Assembly (NCBI GenBank): GCA_937920335.1
Contig: CALGUT010000877.1
Coordinates: forward strand, 1 to 6,207
DNA length: 6,207 nt
DNA from: an uncultured Opitutales bacterium
GTDB lineage: Bacteria > Verrucomicrobiota > Verrucomicrobiia > Opitutales > UBA2995
Reading direction: 5' to 3'
Shown here piece by piece: positions 1 through 6,207 of this stretch (its first letter is position 1; each line of letters opens with the position of its first letter). Position numbers and translations under genes: made by a program. A model generated the notes under the pieces. That model saw only the letters and a program-made list of their open reading frames with translations. It was not told the origin of the DNA and did no database searches.

Positions 1-242
1 CCAAGATTCCTCTGGACATCGGGTTCTTTACGGAAGACGGGGTGCTTCGTGAAGTATATCCCATGTACCCAATGGACGAACGGAGCGTTAAATCCCGACG
101 GGATGACCTGTTAATTGCTCTTGAAATGAATCAGGGATGGTTTGCCAAGCATGGCATTAAACCCGGCGACTCATTTGACCTGGAAGTTTTAAAGAAAGCA
201 CTGAAAAGTCGTGGGGTCTCAGACTCCGTAATACCGTTTTGA
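1..242 (+). CDS. DUF192 family protein, C-terminal part (5'-truncated by window edge)
   Basis: The reading frame is open from the left edge (first full codon at 3) to a TGA at 240-242 and shows 79 residues. A GTG at 42 could be taken as a start, but the 13 codons before it already carry family sequence (KIPLDIGFF), so the gene begins outside the window. In DUF192 proteins a conserved Trp-Met segment usually comes just before the iPLDi.F motif, which fits the cut. Further family features are the YPMDE segment, then ALEMNQGWFAKHGIKPGD, which matches the conserved end of the domain (LE.n.Gw....gi..GD). The protein ends about 25 residues later, as is usual. The family is small (commonly 120-170 residues) and often has an N-terminal signal or lipoprotein sequence, which cannot be checked here. 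Its biochemical role is not established. It runs convergent to the M16 gene with no base between the stop codons. Family assignment rests on recalled motifs. Confidence 0.87.
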   Translation, partial: KIPLDIGFFTEDGVLREVYPMYPMDERSVKSRRDDLLIALEMNQGWFAKHGIKPGDSFDLEVLKKALKSRGVSDSVIPF

Positions 243-2798
243 CTATCCCGACTCAGGTCGCACGATTAGCTCTAAGCGCTTATCAATTGATAAGTAACGA
301 GTCGTAAACTCAGCAACCACTTCGGCACTTACCCGATCGACCTTCTCGTCAAAGTTCATCCAATCATTAACCGGTAATCCGTAAGTCACGTTAAGCGCCG
401 CCTGCATCGCTCTAGCACCAATCGTTTGCATACTCATTCTACGCTGAGCCTTCAGCCTGATTTTGACGCGCTCCAACTCGTCAGCCCCGACTTTTCCTGA
501 TTGGATACGCACCACCTCAGCAGACATTTCATCGAGAACCGTTTGTGCAGTCTCCGCCTGAGTCCCGCCATATAGAAAAAGCATTCCCGTATCCATACCG
601 ATCACGCGGCTGCTTCCAATAAAGTAAGCCAGTCCTAAATCATCGCGAACCCGTTCAAACAGTTGACTGCTCATGCCGCTAAATAATTCATCCAACACTG
701 CCGCAGTCACCATGAGCTCGTCTTGTCTCACACCCACACAGGGAAATGCCTGAAAGACCACCGCCTGTTGTCGATCTAGAATAACTTCTTCTTTTCCAAC
801 CTTAGCTGGAGTCTCGAAACTTGCGGACGGTTCAATGACCTTCTCTTGGGGCAATCGATTCAAAATCGCTGCCAGCTTCGGCTCCAACTCCTCTCGATCG
901 AATAGACCACTTACGGCGACCACACAGTTCTTTGCTTGAATTACTGGTTTCAGGAAGTCTTCGATATTTGCTACCGTTAATGCATTGAGGTCTTCGATCC
1001 TTCCATAAGCGTTTACTGAATACGCAGTGTCACCAAAGAATTTCTCACGGAGCTCGCGGATCCCATAATCGACAATATCGTCAAGGGTCTCTTTGACATG
1101 TGCGACCTGTCCATCGCGTTCGACTTCGAACGTTGAAGAATCAATATCAAGGTGTAGTAAGCTTTGCTCAAGTAACTCAAGCGCAAGGTGTAAATCCTGA
1201 GGCAATACCTCCAAACTGACCCCAAAGGTATTGTTACCAGAGAACTCTGTAAACGAACCACCAACAGATTCTATCAACGTCGCGACTTCGTCGGCCGATC
1301 TGGCCGTCGTATCCTTAGTAAGAAGTGTAGCTGCCAACGAAGTAATGCCCCTTTGATATGATGACTCCCAAAGCGCACCTCCCTTAAATACCACTCTCAA
1401 ATGAACCTTGGGGTAGTTATCTCCCGGCTGAAACAATACCCGAACCCCACTTTCGAGTTCCAACTCGTCAAATTCAAGACTCTGTGACAACAATTTCGAT
1501 TTATTTGAGTCTAGCGTTTCCTGCTGCTCAGGGTCTAAAGAAATAAGCGTCAGCCGTTCTTCAACCAGATAGGTCTGAATAAGACGCTGTAAATCCTTGG
1601 AGGTTACTTTTTGCAGGTTCTCCAAATATACTTTTGGATAATCGATGTCTCCAACAACCACTTCTGCTGAACCGATCCTCGAAGCCTGACCACTCATGGT
1701 CTTTCGATTATTGATCTCTCCCACCATCGCCTGACGCTGCGACTTTACAATCCGTGAATCGGCTACGAGCGAACGCTTGAGTATTTCGATCTCTTTCCAA
1801 AACGCAGCTATCGCAGCATCCTTCTTGTCTGGATCCACAATCATAGATACCCAGAGTAATCCGGAGTTCCCCGGATTCCAGGTCGCTACATCGACATGGT
1901 GTACGATTCCGCTTTCCTGTCTCAATTTCTGCCAGAGAATGGCGCTGTCTCCATTCCCCAATACTCCAGCCAACAAACTCAACCCTGCTGAATCCTCATG
2001 ACGAAGCCCCGGAATCGAGAAGCCCAATCCGATACGGCTTATCTTCACGTCTCCAGTGATGCTTTGAACTCTCTTGGATAACGCCTTCGGTTCATCAGGG
2101 ATATAGATCGGTTCGAGGCGGGCGCGCGGAATGTCACCAGCAAGTTCCGTTGCAGCATCAAACACATCGGCCGCTTTCACGTCTCCCGTGACGACTAACA
2201 CCGCATTGTTGGGAACGTAGCGCTTTTGATAGTAATCGAGAAGCTCTGCACGCGTGACCGTCTTAAATATATCTTTATACCCAATTACGGGGTATTTGTA
2301 CGGGTGTATCTTATACGCCGTTTCGAAAAGGGCCCTCCCGAGTCGCTGATCCGGATCATCCAGACCCATGTCAATTTCTCTTAGAATGACATCTCGCTCT
2401 TTATCAACTTCCTCAGCCGGCAATGTAGAGTGAAACCCCACATCGGCCAGTATCTCTATAGCCCCACGAGTGTGCTCGCTTGGTAAGTCGATGTAGTAAA
2501 CGGTGCGATCAAAGGTCGTGTAAGCATTAATGTGGCCGCCCAGACTTTGAACCTCCCTGGAAATCTCCTTTCCACTGCGCTTGTCCGTTCCTTTAAAAAG
2601 CAGGTGCTCCAGATAGTGAGAAACTCCTGCCCCCATCAAAGGCCCTTCGTGAATACTACCCGTTTTTACCCACAGTTGAACCGAACTGACCTGACTGCTC
2701 GCATCTTCTCGAACGAGAACCGTCAGTCCATTGTCTAAGTCTTTCCGGTGAACCGGTTGATCAAATAGCGCCTTTACGACAGCATCTAGAGTTTCCAT
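243..2798 (-). CDS. M16 family zinc metallopeptidase, two-domain (pitrilysin/insulinase-like)
   Basis: This 851-residue protein is two M16 halves in one chain. The N-terminal half carries the inverted zinc motif HYLEH (H61, E64, H65), and E141 lies 76 residues after H65, as expected for the third ligand. The companion C-domain covers roughly 180-355. The second half (about 445-780) repeats the fold: LESGVRVLF mirrors LDNGLTVLV, and SVGGSFTEF mirrors SLGGHINAY. At the place of the zinc motif it has GITSLAATLL, so it is catalytically dead. R718 and Y725 (VRDDLGLAY) keep the 7-residue Arg-Tyr spacing that completes the active site in M16 enzymes. I see no signal peptide or membrane segment, so it is probably cytoplasmic, although export by other means is possible. 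The substrate is unknown; the family cleaves short proteins and peptides inside a closed chamber. The ATG is 11 nt after the Minf_1886 stop. A GAGGGG lies about 20 nt upstream, too far for a normal ribosome site. The stop is TAG. Confidence 0.95.
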   Translation of the reverse strand: METLDAVVKALFDQPVHRKDLDNGLTVLVREDASSQVSSVQLWVKTGSIHEGPLMGAGVSHYLEHLLFKGTDKRSGKEISREVQSLGGHINAYTTFDRTVYYIDLPSEHTRGAIEILADVGFHSTLPAEEVDKERDVILREIDMGLDDPDQRLGRALFETAYKIHPYKYPVIGYKDIFKTVTRAELLDYYQKRYVPNNAVLVVTGDVKAADVFDAATELAGDIPRARLEPIYIPDEPKALSKRVQSITGDVKISRIGLGFSIPGLRHEDSAGLSLLAGVLGNGDSAILWQKLRQESGIVHHVDVATWNPGNSGLLWVSMIVDPDKKDAAIAAFWKEIEILKRSLVADSRIVKSQRQAMVGEINNRKTMSGQASRIGSAEVVVGDIDYPKVYLENLQKVTSKDLQRLIQTYLVEERLTLISLDPEQQETLDSNKSKLLSQSLEFDELELESGVRVLFQPGDNYPKVHLRVVFKGGALWESSYQRGITSLAATLLTKDTTARSADEVATLIESVGGSFTEFSGNNTFGVSLEVLPQDLHLALELLEQSLLHLDIDSSTFEVERDGQVAHVKETLDDIVDYGIRELREKFFGDTAYSVNAYGRIEDLNALTVANIEDFLKPVIQAKNCVVAVSGLFDREELEPKLAAILNRLPQEKVIEPSASFETPAKVGKEEVILDRQQAVVFQAFPCVGVRQDELMVTAAVLDELFSGMSSQLFERVRDDLGLAYFIGSSRVIGMDTGMLFLYGGTQAETAQTVLDEMSAEVVRIQSGKVGADELERVKIRLKAQRRMSMQTIGARAMQAALNVTYGLPVNDWMNFDEKVDRVSAEVVAEFTTRYLSIDKRLELIVRPESG
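279..294. repeat. 16-bp perfect palindrome near the 3' end of the M16 gene
   Basis: CTTATCAATTGATAAG reads the same on both strands. It lies inside the M16 coding sequence, 36 bases before its stop and 37 bases after the DUF192 stop. It has no loop and is AT-rich, so as RNA it would fold poorly. There is no GC-rich stem or U-run, so I do not call it a terminator. It could be a protein-binding site or coincidence; it also encodes ordinary family sequence (part of YLSIDKRLEL). Confidence 0.3.
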
Positions 2799-2809
2799 TC
2801 AAAAATTTG

Positions 2810-3259
2810 CTAGGATAGCCCCTCGCTCTTTCGACCCCGTCCCTTCTTTTCTCGAAAGGAAGGAATACGACGACTTTCTGGAACATACGGTTTTAGAAAT
2901 GCATCCTTAAAATCGTAACCGTCTTTAAAATCTTCGCGTTGGTCGGTCTCCGTCTTTCCCAATACGCCGAATTCGACCAGGTTAAAAACGATATCTCCAA
3001 AATCCGAGCAACGCTTCACATTCCAATCTTTAAAAACGGTCAGCGTTAAGGGTCCATATTGGTCGAGCGCATACTTTCGAATGCCTTCCAAAAGCTCTTG
3101 GCCGGAAACATGATGGGAGGTCCGTTCCTCTTTGGATTCACTGATTTCCTTAACCGTAAAATCCAATGCCTTACGGATGAAATAGTACGCCCCTTTTCCA
3201 AAACGAGCATCATCCTTGATGACAAGGTCTACGACTTCTGAAAAATCTTTTCCACTCAT
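2810..3259 (-). CDS. Minf_1886 family protein (Verrucomicrobia/Planctomycetes-restricted, function unknown)
   Basis: This 149-residue soluble protein matches what I recall of the Minf_1886 family (TIGR04138). Seen here are an N-terminal segment with FGKGAYYFIRKALDFTVKEI (about 20-39), the core HHVSGQELLEGIRKYALDQY (about 49-68), then GPLTLTVFKDWNV, CSDFGDIVFNLVEFGVLGKT and the ending DFKDGYDFKDAFLKPYVP. After that comes a basic tail (REKKGRGRKSEGLS). It has no signal peptide, membrane segment or recognisable catalytic motif, and its composition suggests a mainly helical cytosolic protein. It follows gatB after 76 nt and precedes the M16 gene by 11 nt, so it is probably co-transcribed with both. 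The start ATG (3257-3259) has no clear Shine-Dalgarno site, and a short hairpin occupies the region just upstream. No function is known for the family; position suggests, but does not prove, a link to translation or protein turnover. Confidence 0.9.
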   Translation of the reverse strand: MSGKDFSEVVDLVIKDDARFGKGAYYFIRKALDFTVKEISESKEERTSHHVSGQELLEGIRKYALDQYGPLTLTVFKDWNVKRCSDFGDIVFNLVEFGVLGKTETDQREDFKDGYDFKDAFLKPYVPESRRIPSFREKKGRGRKSEGLS

Positions 3260-3335
3260 ATACTTAGTTCAAACCGTTGAACCCTTGAGATACACAAGGA
3301 AGGAAAACCTACTGAGAAAAGCTTGAAGTTCAAAT
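3260..3335 (-). promoter_or_regulatory. 76-nt leader between gatB and the Minf_1886 gene, with a 6-bp hairpin
   Basis: This is the only real intergenic gap in the window. On the transcribed strand, GTTCAA and TTGAAC pair around a 4-nt loop (CGGT) at 3267-3282, ending 7 nt before the ATG, where a ribosome site would normally sit. The octamer AGTTCAAA (plus strand) occurs at both ends of the gap (3266-3273 and 3327-3334), and the copy beside gatB is part of TTGAA-G-TTCAA (3323-3333). I see no convincing -35/-10 pair and no terminator with a U-run. A regulatory role is inferred only. Confidence 0.3.
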
Positions 3336-4790
3336 TCAACTTTTTTTATCAATCAGTTCCTTCAGGACTTTATCCACCAATGCTGGATTTGCCTTACCTC
3401 GACTAGCCTTCATCACTTGGCCTTTCAGGAAATTAATCGCCTTTTCATTACCGCCTTGAATCTCCGCAACCGGTCCAGGATTCGCATCAATCACCTCTTG
3501 GCAGAATGCTTCTAGTTCACCGGTATCATTGCTTTGTTTAAGTCCTTTTGCTTCAACGATTGCAGCTGGCATATCACCTGATTCAAACATCGGTCCGAAC
3601 ACTTGTTCCTTTGCGATGTTATTCGAAATCGATCCTTCATCAATCAATTCGACCAACTCTGCTATATGAGAAGGAGTCACTTTGCTTTCAGAAATCGCAA
3701 GCCCGGCATTCCCCAATTCACCCAATAGATTGTTCACCAACCAATTGGCCGCCTGTTGAGGTTTCGCACAAATCTTGGTTGCCTCTTCGAAAAAAGTGCA
3801 AAGTTCAGGGTCAGGAATGAGCACTGATGTAACAGTGAACGGAAGTCCGAAATCATCATAGTAACGTCGCTGCCGATCGAAGGGACGTTCAGGAATAGTC
3901 TTAGCAACCCGCTCCCGCCAAGCATCGTCGATACGAACAGGCATTAAATCAGGATCGGGGAAATAGCGGTAGTCGTGAGACTCCTCTTTGAAACGCATAT
4001 GGTAAGTTACGTTTTTGGCAGCATCCCATCCGCGAGTTTCCTGATGAATCGCTCCTCCCGCTTTTACGGTTTGGATCTGCCTTTCGATCTCATAGGCCAA
4101 TCCATTACGAACACCCGAAATACTGTTCATATTCTTGATCTCAACTTTTACTCCCAGTTCTTCCTGACCGACGGGACGGATACTGATATTCGCGTCACAA
4201 CGCATCTGCCCCTTTTCCATATCACAATCGGATATGTCACCGTAAATCATTAGATTCCGAAGCGCGTTCAAGTAAGCGGAAGCCTCGTCGGGTGTGTGTA
4301 AAACCGGATCGGTAACGATCTCTAACAACGGAGTCCCCGCACGATTGTAATCCACCAGGCTATCTCCGTCGTAGTGATTGAGTTTACCTACGTCTTCTTC
4401 CAGATGGGCACGCGTAAGTTGAATCCACTTATGCTCGCCCATGATGTTTCTGGCGGAACCGGGCAATTCGATCTCAACCTTTCCGCCTTCGCAGATCGGC
4501 TGATCAAATTGGGAAATCTGATAGTTCTTGGGACTGTCCGGATAAAAGTAATTTTTGCGGTCCCACTTCGTCACCTCAGGGATTACGCTCTGCAACAGCA
4601 TCCCAACTTTTACAGATTTCTCGACGGCTTCCTTATTAATAACAGGGAGCGCGCCCGGAAACCCTAAGACCACGGGATCGGTGAGTGTGTTTGGCTCGCA
4701 CCCGAAACCGACTCCCACCGAAGTAAAAATTTTCGACTTCGTTCTTACCTGAACGTGCACCTCCAAACCAATGACTACTTCGTATTCCAT
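3336..4790 (-). CDS. gatB: Asp-tRNA(Asn)/Glu-tRNA(Gln) amidotransferase subunit B
   Basis: GatB activates the side-chain carboxylate of mischarged Glu-tRNA(Gln) or Asp-tRNA(Asn) with ATP and amidates it with ammonia channelled from GatA. The 484 residues are full length for the family. The N-terminal GatB/E catalytic domain (about 1-290) shows VIGLEVHVQV (E10, H12), NYFYPDSPKNYQISQ (80-94), LEEDVGK (130-136), DYNRAGTPLLEIV (147-159), MEKGQMRCDANISIR (191-205) and EIKNMNS (217-223). By comparison with the Staphylococcus aureus enzyme, E10, H12, E132 and E157 are the likely magnesium ligands, with matching spacing. A linker helical domain and the YqeY-like tail follow (about 295-484), ending with GQVMKASRGKANPALVDKVL, the usual tRNA-recognition tail. 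Where many GatBs have a CPVC motif, this one has DPVV (38-41). The ATG is 3 nt after the gatA stop, without a clear Shine-Dalgarno site, which suggests translational coupling. Confidence 0.98.
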   Translation of the reverse strand: MEYEVVIGLEVHVQVRTKSKIFTSVGVGFGCEPNTLTDPVVLGFPGALPVINKEAVEKSVKVGMLLQSVIPEVTKWDRKNYFYPDSPKNYQISQFDQPICEGGKVEIELPGSARNIMGEHKWIQLTRAHLEEDVGKLNHYDGDSLVDYNRAGTPLLEIVTDPVLHTPDEASAYLNALRNLMIYGDISDCDMEKGQMRCDANISIRPVGQEELGVKVEIKNMNSISGVRNGLAYEIERQIQTVKAGGAIHQETRGWDAAKNVTYHMRFKEESHDYRYFPDPDLMPVRIDDAWRERVAKTIPERPFDRQRRYYDDFGLPFTVTSVLIPDPELCTFFEEATKICAKPQQAANWLVNNLLGELGNAGLAISESKVTPSHIAELVELIDEGSISNNIAKEQVFGPMFESGDMPAAIVEAKGLKQSNDTGELEAFCQEVIDANPGPVAEIQGGNEKAINFLKGQVMKASRGKANPALVDKVLKELIDKKS

Positions 4791-4793
4791 AGA

Positions 4794-6207
4794 TCAGAGT
4801 GTTGGGTGTTGGTTAGAAAAATCATGCGCCTCTTCAAACGCGTTCGCGATTGCCAGAAGTTCTCCTTCACCAAAGGGCTTTCCCTGGATCTGCAGACCAA
4901 TCGGCAGCCCTTCAGAATTGAACCCACAAGGAATCGAAATTCCCGGAACCCCCGCAAGATTCGCTGATATCGTGTAGATATCGCTCAAATACATCTGCAA
5001 TGGATCCTCATTCTTTTCACCCGCTTTGAAAGAAACAAACGGAGAAGTCGGAGTGAGTAACGCATCTACTGTTTCGTAGGCGTTCATGAAATCCTGACGA
5101 ATGAGCGTCCGAACTTTTTGCGCCTTTAAATAATAGGCATCATAGTATCCCGAACTCAGCACATAAGTGCCCAGAATGATGCGCCGTTTAACCTCTTCGC
5201 CAAACCCTTCGGCCCGACTCTTGAAATACAGATCAATCGCATTTTCAACATCCTTGCTCCGGTGCGTATACCGAACGCCGTCGAAACGAGCAAGATTAGA
5301 GGACGCTTCAGCAGTTGCGATGATGTAATAGACTGCCACCGCCAGATCAGTGTGAGGCATGTCGACTTCGTGAATCTCGCACCCTTGCTCAGCATACCAA
5401 TCGATAGCCTTTTGGACACTTTCTTTTACTTCCGCATTCAGCCCTTCTCCAAAGTACTGTTTGGGAACTCCCAACTTCCAGGGTCCTTTTCCGGAACCAA
5501 TAGCTTTACGGTAGTCGGGCACCTCTTTGACGATGGAGGTTGAATCTTTCGGATCATGACCGGCGATCGCCTGCAGTACGGTTCCGACATCCTTTACAGA
5601 CCTTCCGAATGGCCCAATTTGATCAAGCGATGACGCAAAGGCTACCAAGCCAAAACGGGATACTCTACCGTAGGTCGGCTTGAGCCCAACCACACCACAG
5701 AATGATGCCGGTTGGCGGATCGATCCACCGGTATCGCTACCCAGTGAAACGGGCACCGAGCCTGCGGAAACAGCTGCCGCACTCCCCCCACTGGAACCTC
5801 CGGATACCCGCTCAAGGTTCCACGGATTAAATGTCGTTTCAAAGGCCGAATTCTCAGTCGAAGAACCCATGGCAAACTCGTCCATATTCAAACGGCCGAA
5901 TAACACCGCACCTGCTGCCTTAAGACTGGTCGTAGCCGTAGCATCGTAGGGAGATACAAAATTTTCAAGCATCTTACTCGAACACGTAAGCGGGCTTCCT
6001 TTTACCGAGATAACATCTTTAAGCCCAATCGGTATACCTTCGAGCAACCCGATGGTTTCTCCTGAAGCGCGCCGTTTATCTGAGGCATTGGCCTGCCGCA
6101 ACGCCGCTTCCGAATCGAGTGAGTTGAATGCCTTAACTTTCAGGTCCACTGCTTCTTTGCGAGCAATCAACGACTTCGTAAGCTCAACCGACGACAGGTC
6201 ACCGGAG
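4794..6207 (-). CDS. gatA: Asp-tRNA(Asn)/Glu-tRNA(Gln) amidotransferase subunit A, 5'-truncated by window edge
   Basis: GatA is the glutaminase subunit of GatCAB and belongs to the amidase signature family. The Ser-cisSer-Lys triad is visible: Lys in GLKDV (codon 6018-6020), cis-Ser in SGGSSGGS (5793-5795) and the nucleophile Ser in DTGGSIRQ (5721-5723). The spacings of 75 and 24 residues equal those of S. aureus GatA (K79, S154, S178). Other family segments are NMDEFAMGSSTENSAF, YYDAYYLKAQKVRTLI and the C-terminal GVPGISIPCGF. A TTG at 6168-6170 could be read as a start giving 458 residues, but the frame stays open to the edge and encodes SGDLSSVELTKS before it, which is normal GatA N-terminal sequence. 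The real start is therefore outside the window, probably some 15 residues further upstream. The TGA stop (4794-4796) is followed by gatB after 3 nt. gatC, if present locally, would lie beyond 6207. Confidence 0.98.
   Translation of the reverse strand, partial: SGDLSSVELTKSLIARKEAVDLKVKAFNSLDSEAALRQANASDKRRASGETIGLLEGIPIGLKDVISVKGSPLTCSSKMLENFVSPYDATATTSLKAAGAVLFGRLNMDEFAMGSSTENSAFETTFNPWNLERVSGGSSGGSAAAVSAGSVPVSLGSDTGGSIRQPASFCGVVGLKPTYGRVSRFGLVAFASSLDQIGPFGRSVKDVGTVLQAIAGHDPKDSTSIVKEVPDYRKAIGSGKGPWKLGVPKQYFGEGLNAEVKESVQKAIDWYAEQGCEIHEVDMPHTDLAVAVYYIIATAEASSNLARFDGVRYTHRSKDVENAIDLYFKSRAEGFGEEVKRRIILGTYVLSSGYYDAYYLKAQKVRTLIRQDFMNAYETVDALLTPTSPFVSFKAGEKNEDPLQMYLSDIYTISANLAGVPGISIPCGFNSEGLPIGLQIQGKPFGEGELLAIANAFEEAHDFSNQHPTL

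Noticed and set aside
42..242. A complete 66-residue gene starting with GTG at 42
   Set aside because: The frame is open to the left edge and the codons before the GTG encode conserved DUF192 sequence, so this is the tail of a longer gene.
1013..1264. Minus-strand open frame of 83 codons inside the M16 gene
   Set aside because: It overlaps well-conserved M16 coding sequence in another frame and has no recognisable domain or ribosome site.
3321..3340. Possible terminator after gatB (TTGAA/TTCAA stem overlapping the stop codon)
   Set aside because: The stem is only 5 bp, all but one pair AT, with no U-run after it on the transcribed strand; the downstream genes lie on the same strand.
3341..3347. 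Run of seven A on the gatB coding strand as a programmed slippage site
   Set aside because: It sits two codons before the stop, where slippage would change only the last residues. Lys-Lys endings of this kind are common, and no stimulatory structure is evident.
3975..4253. Plus-strand open frame of 92 codons opposite gatB, and similar ones at 4374-4667, 5262-5543 and 5680-5949
   Set aside because: All lie antisense to highly conserved gatB or gatA sequence, have low-complexity or implausible protein composition, and match no family I know. They are frame shadows.
1..6207. CRISPR array, insertion sequence, prophage, toxin-antitoxin or defence genes
   Set aside because: I read both strands and saw no spaced direct repeats, transposase, integrase or defence motifs; nearly all bases belong to five housekeeping-like genes.

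Overview
The window is ordinary, dense chromosomal sequence of a bacterium, most likely a member of the Verrucomicrobiota. The best clue is the 149-residue protein at 2810-3259. It matches, from memory, the Minf_1886 family, which is known almost only from Verrucomicrobia and Planctomycetes. The GatB and DUF192 variants also resemble those I recall from Opitutus-like Verrucomicrobia. I place it tentatively in or near the class Opitutia, from recalled sequence and without a database search.

Layout, left to right. Positions 1-242 (+) hold the C-terminal part of a DUF192 (COG1430-type) protein whose start lies outside the window. The rest is a run of four minus-strand genes, transcribed from right to left: gatA (4794 to beyond 6207, start outside the window), gatB (3336-4790), the Minf_1886-family gene (2810-3259) and a two-domain M16 zinc metallopeptidase (243-2798). 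Gaps are 3 nt (gatA/gatB), 76 nt (gatB/Minf_1886) and 11 nt (Minf_1886/M16), so one transcript is likely, perhaps with a control point in the 76-nt gap. The DUF192 and M16 genes converge, with their stop codons directly adjacent (240-242 and 243-245).

How the genes work together. GatA and GatB are two of the three subunits of the tRNA-dependent amidotransferase GatCAB. This enzyme converts Glu-tRNA(Gln) and/or Asp-tRNA(Asn) to Gln-tRNA(Gln) and Asn-tRNA(Asn). GatA releases ammonia from glutamine, and GatB activates the mischarged tRNA and receives the ammonia. gatC is not visible and may lie just beyond 6207. The M16 peptidase is probably a protein- or peptide-degrading enzyme; no link to GatCAB is evident beyond position. 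The Minf_1886 protein has no known function.

No RNA genes, mobile elements, CRISPR array or defence-like system were found, and no gene-free stretch exceeds 76 nt. The points most worth a second look are the lineage-restricted Minf_1886 gene inside a translation operon, the small hairpin just before its start codon, and the abutting convergent gene ends.
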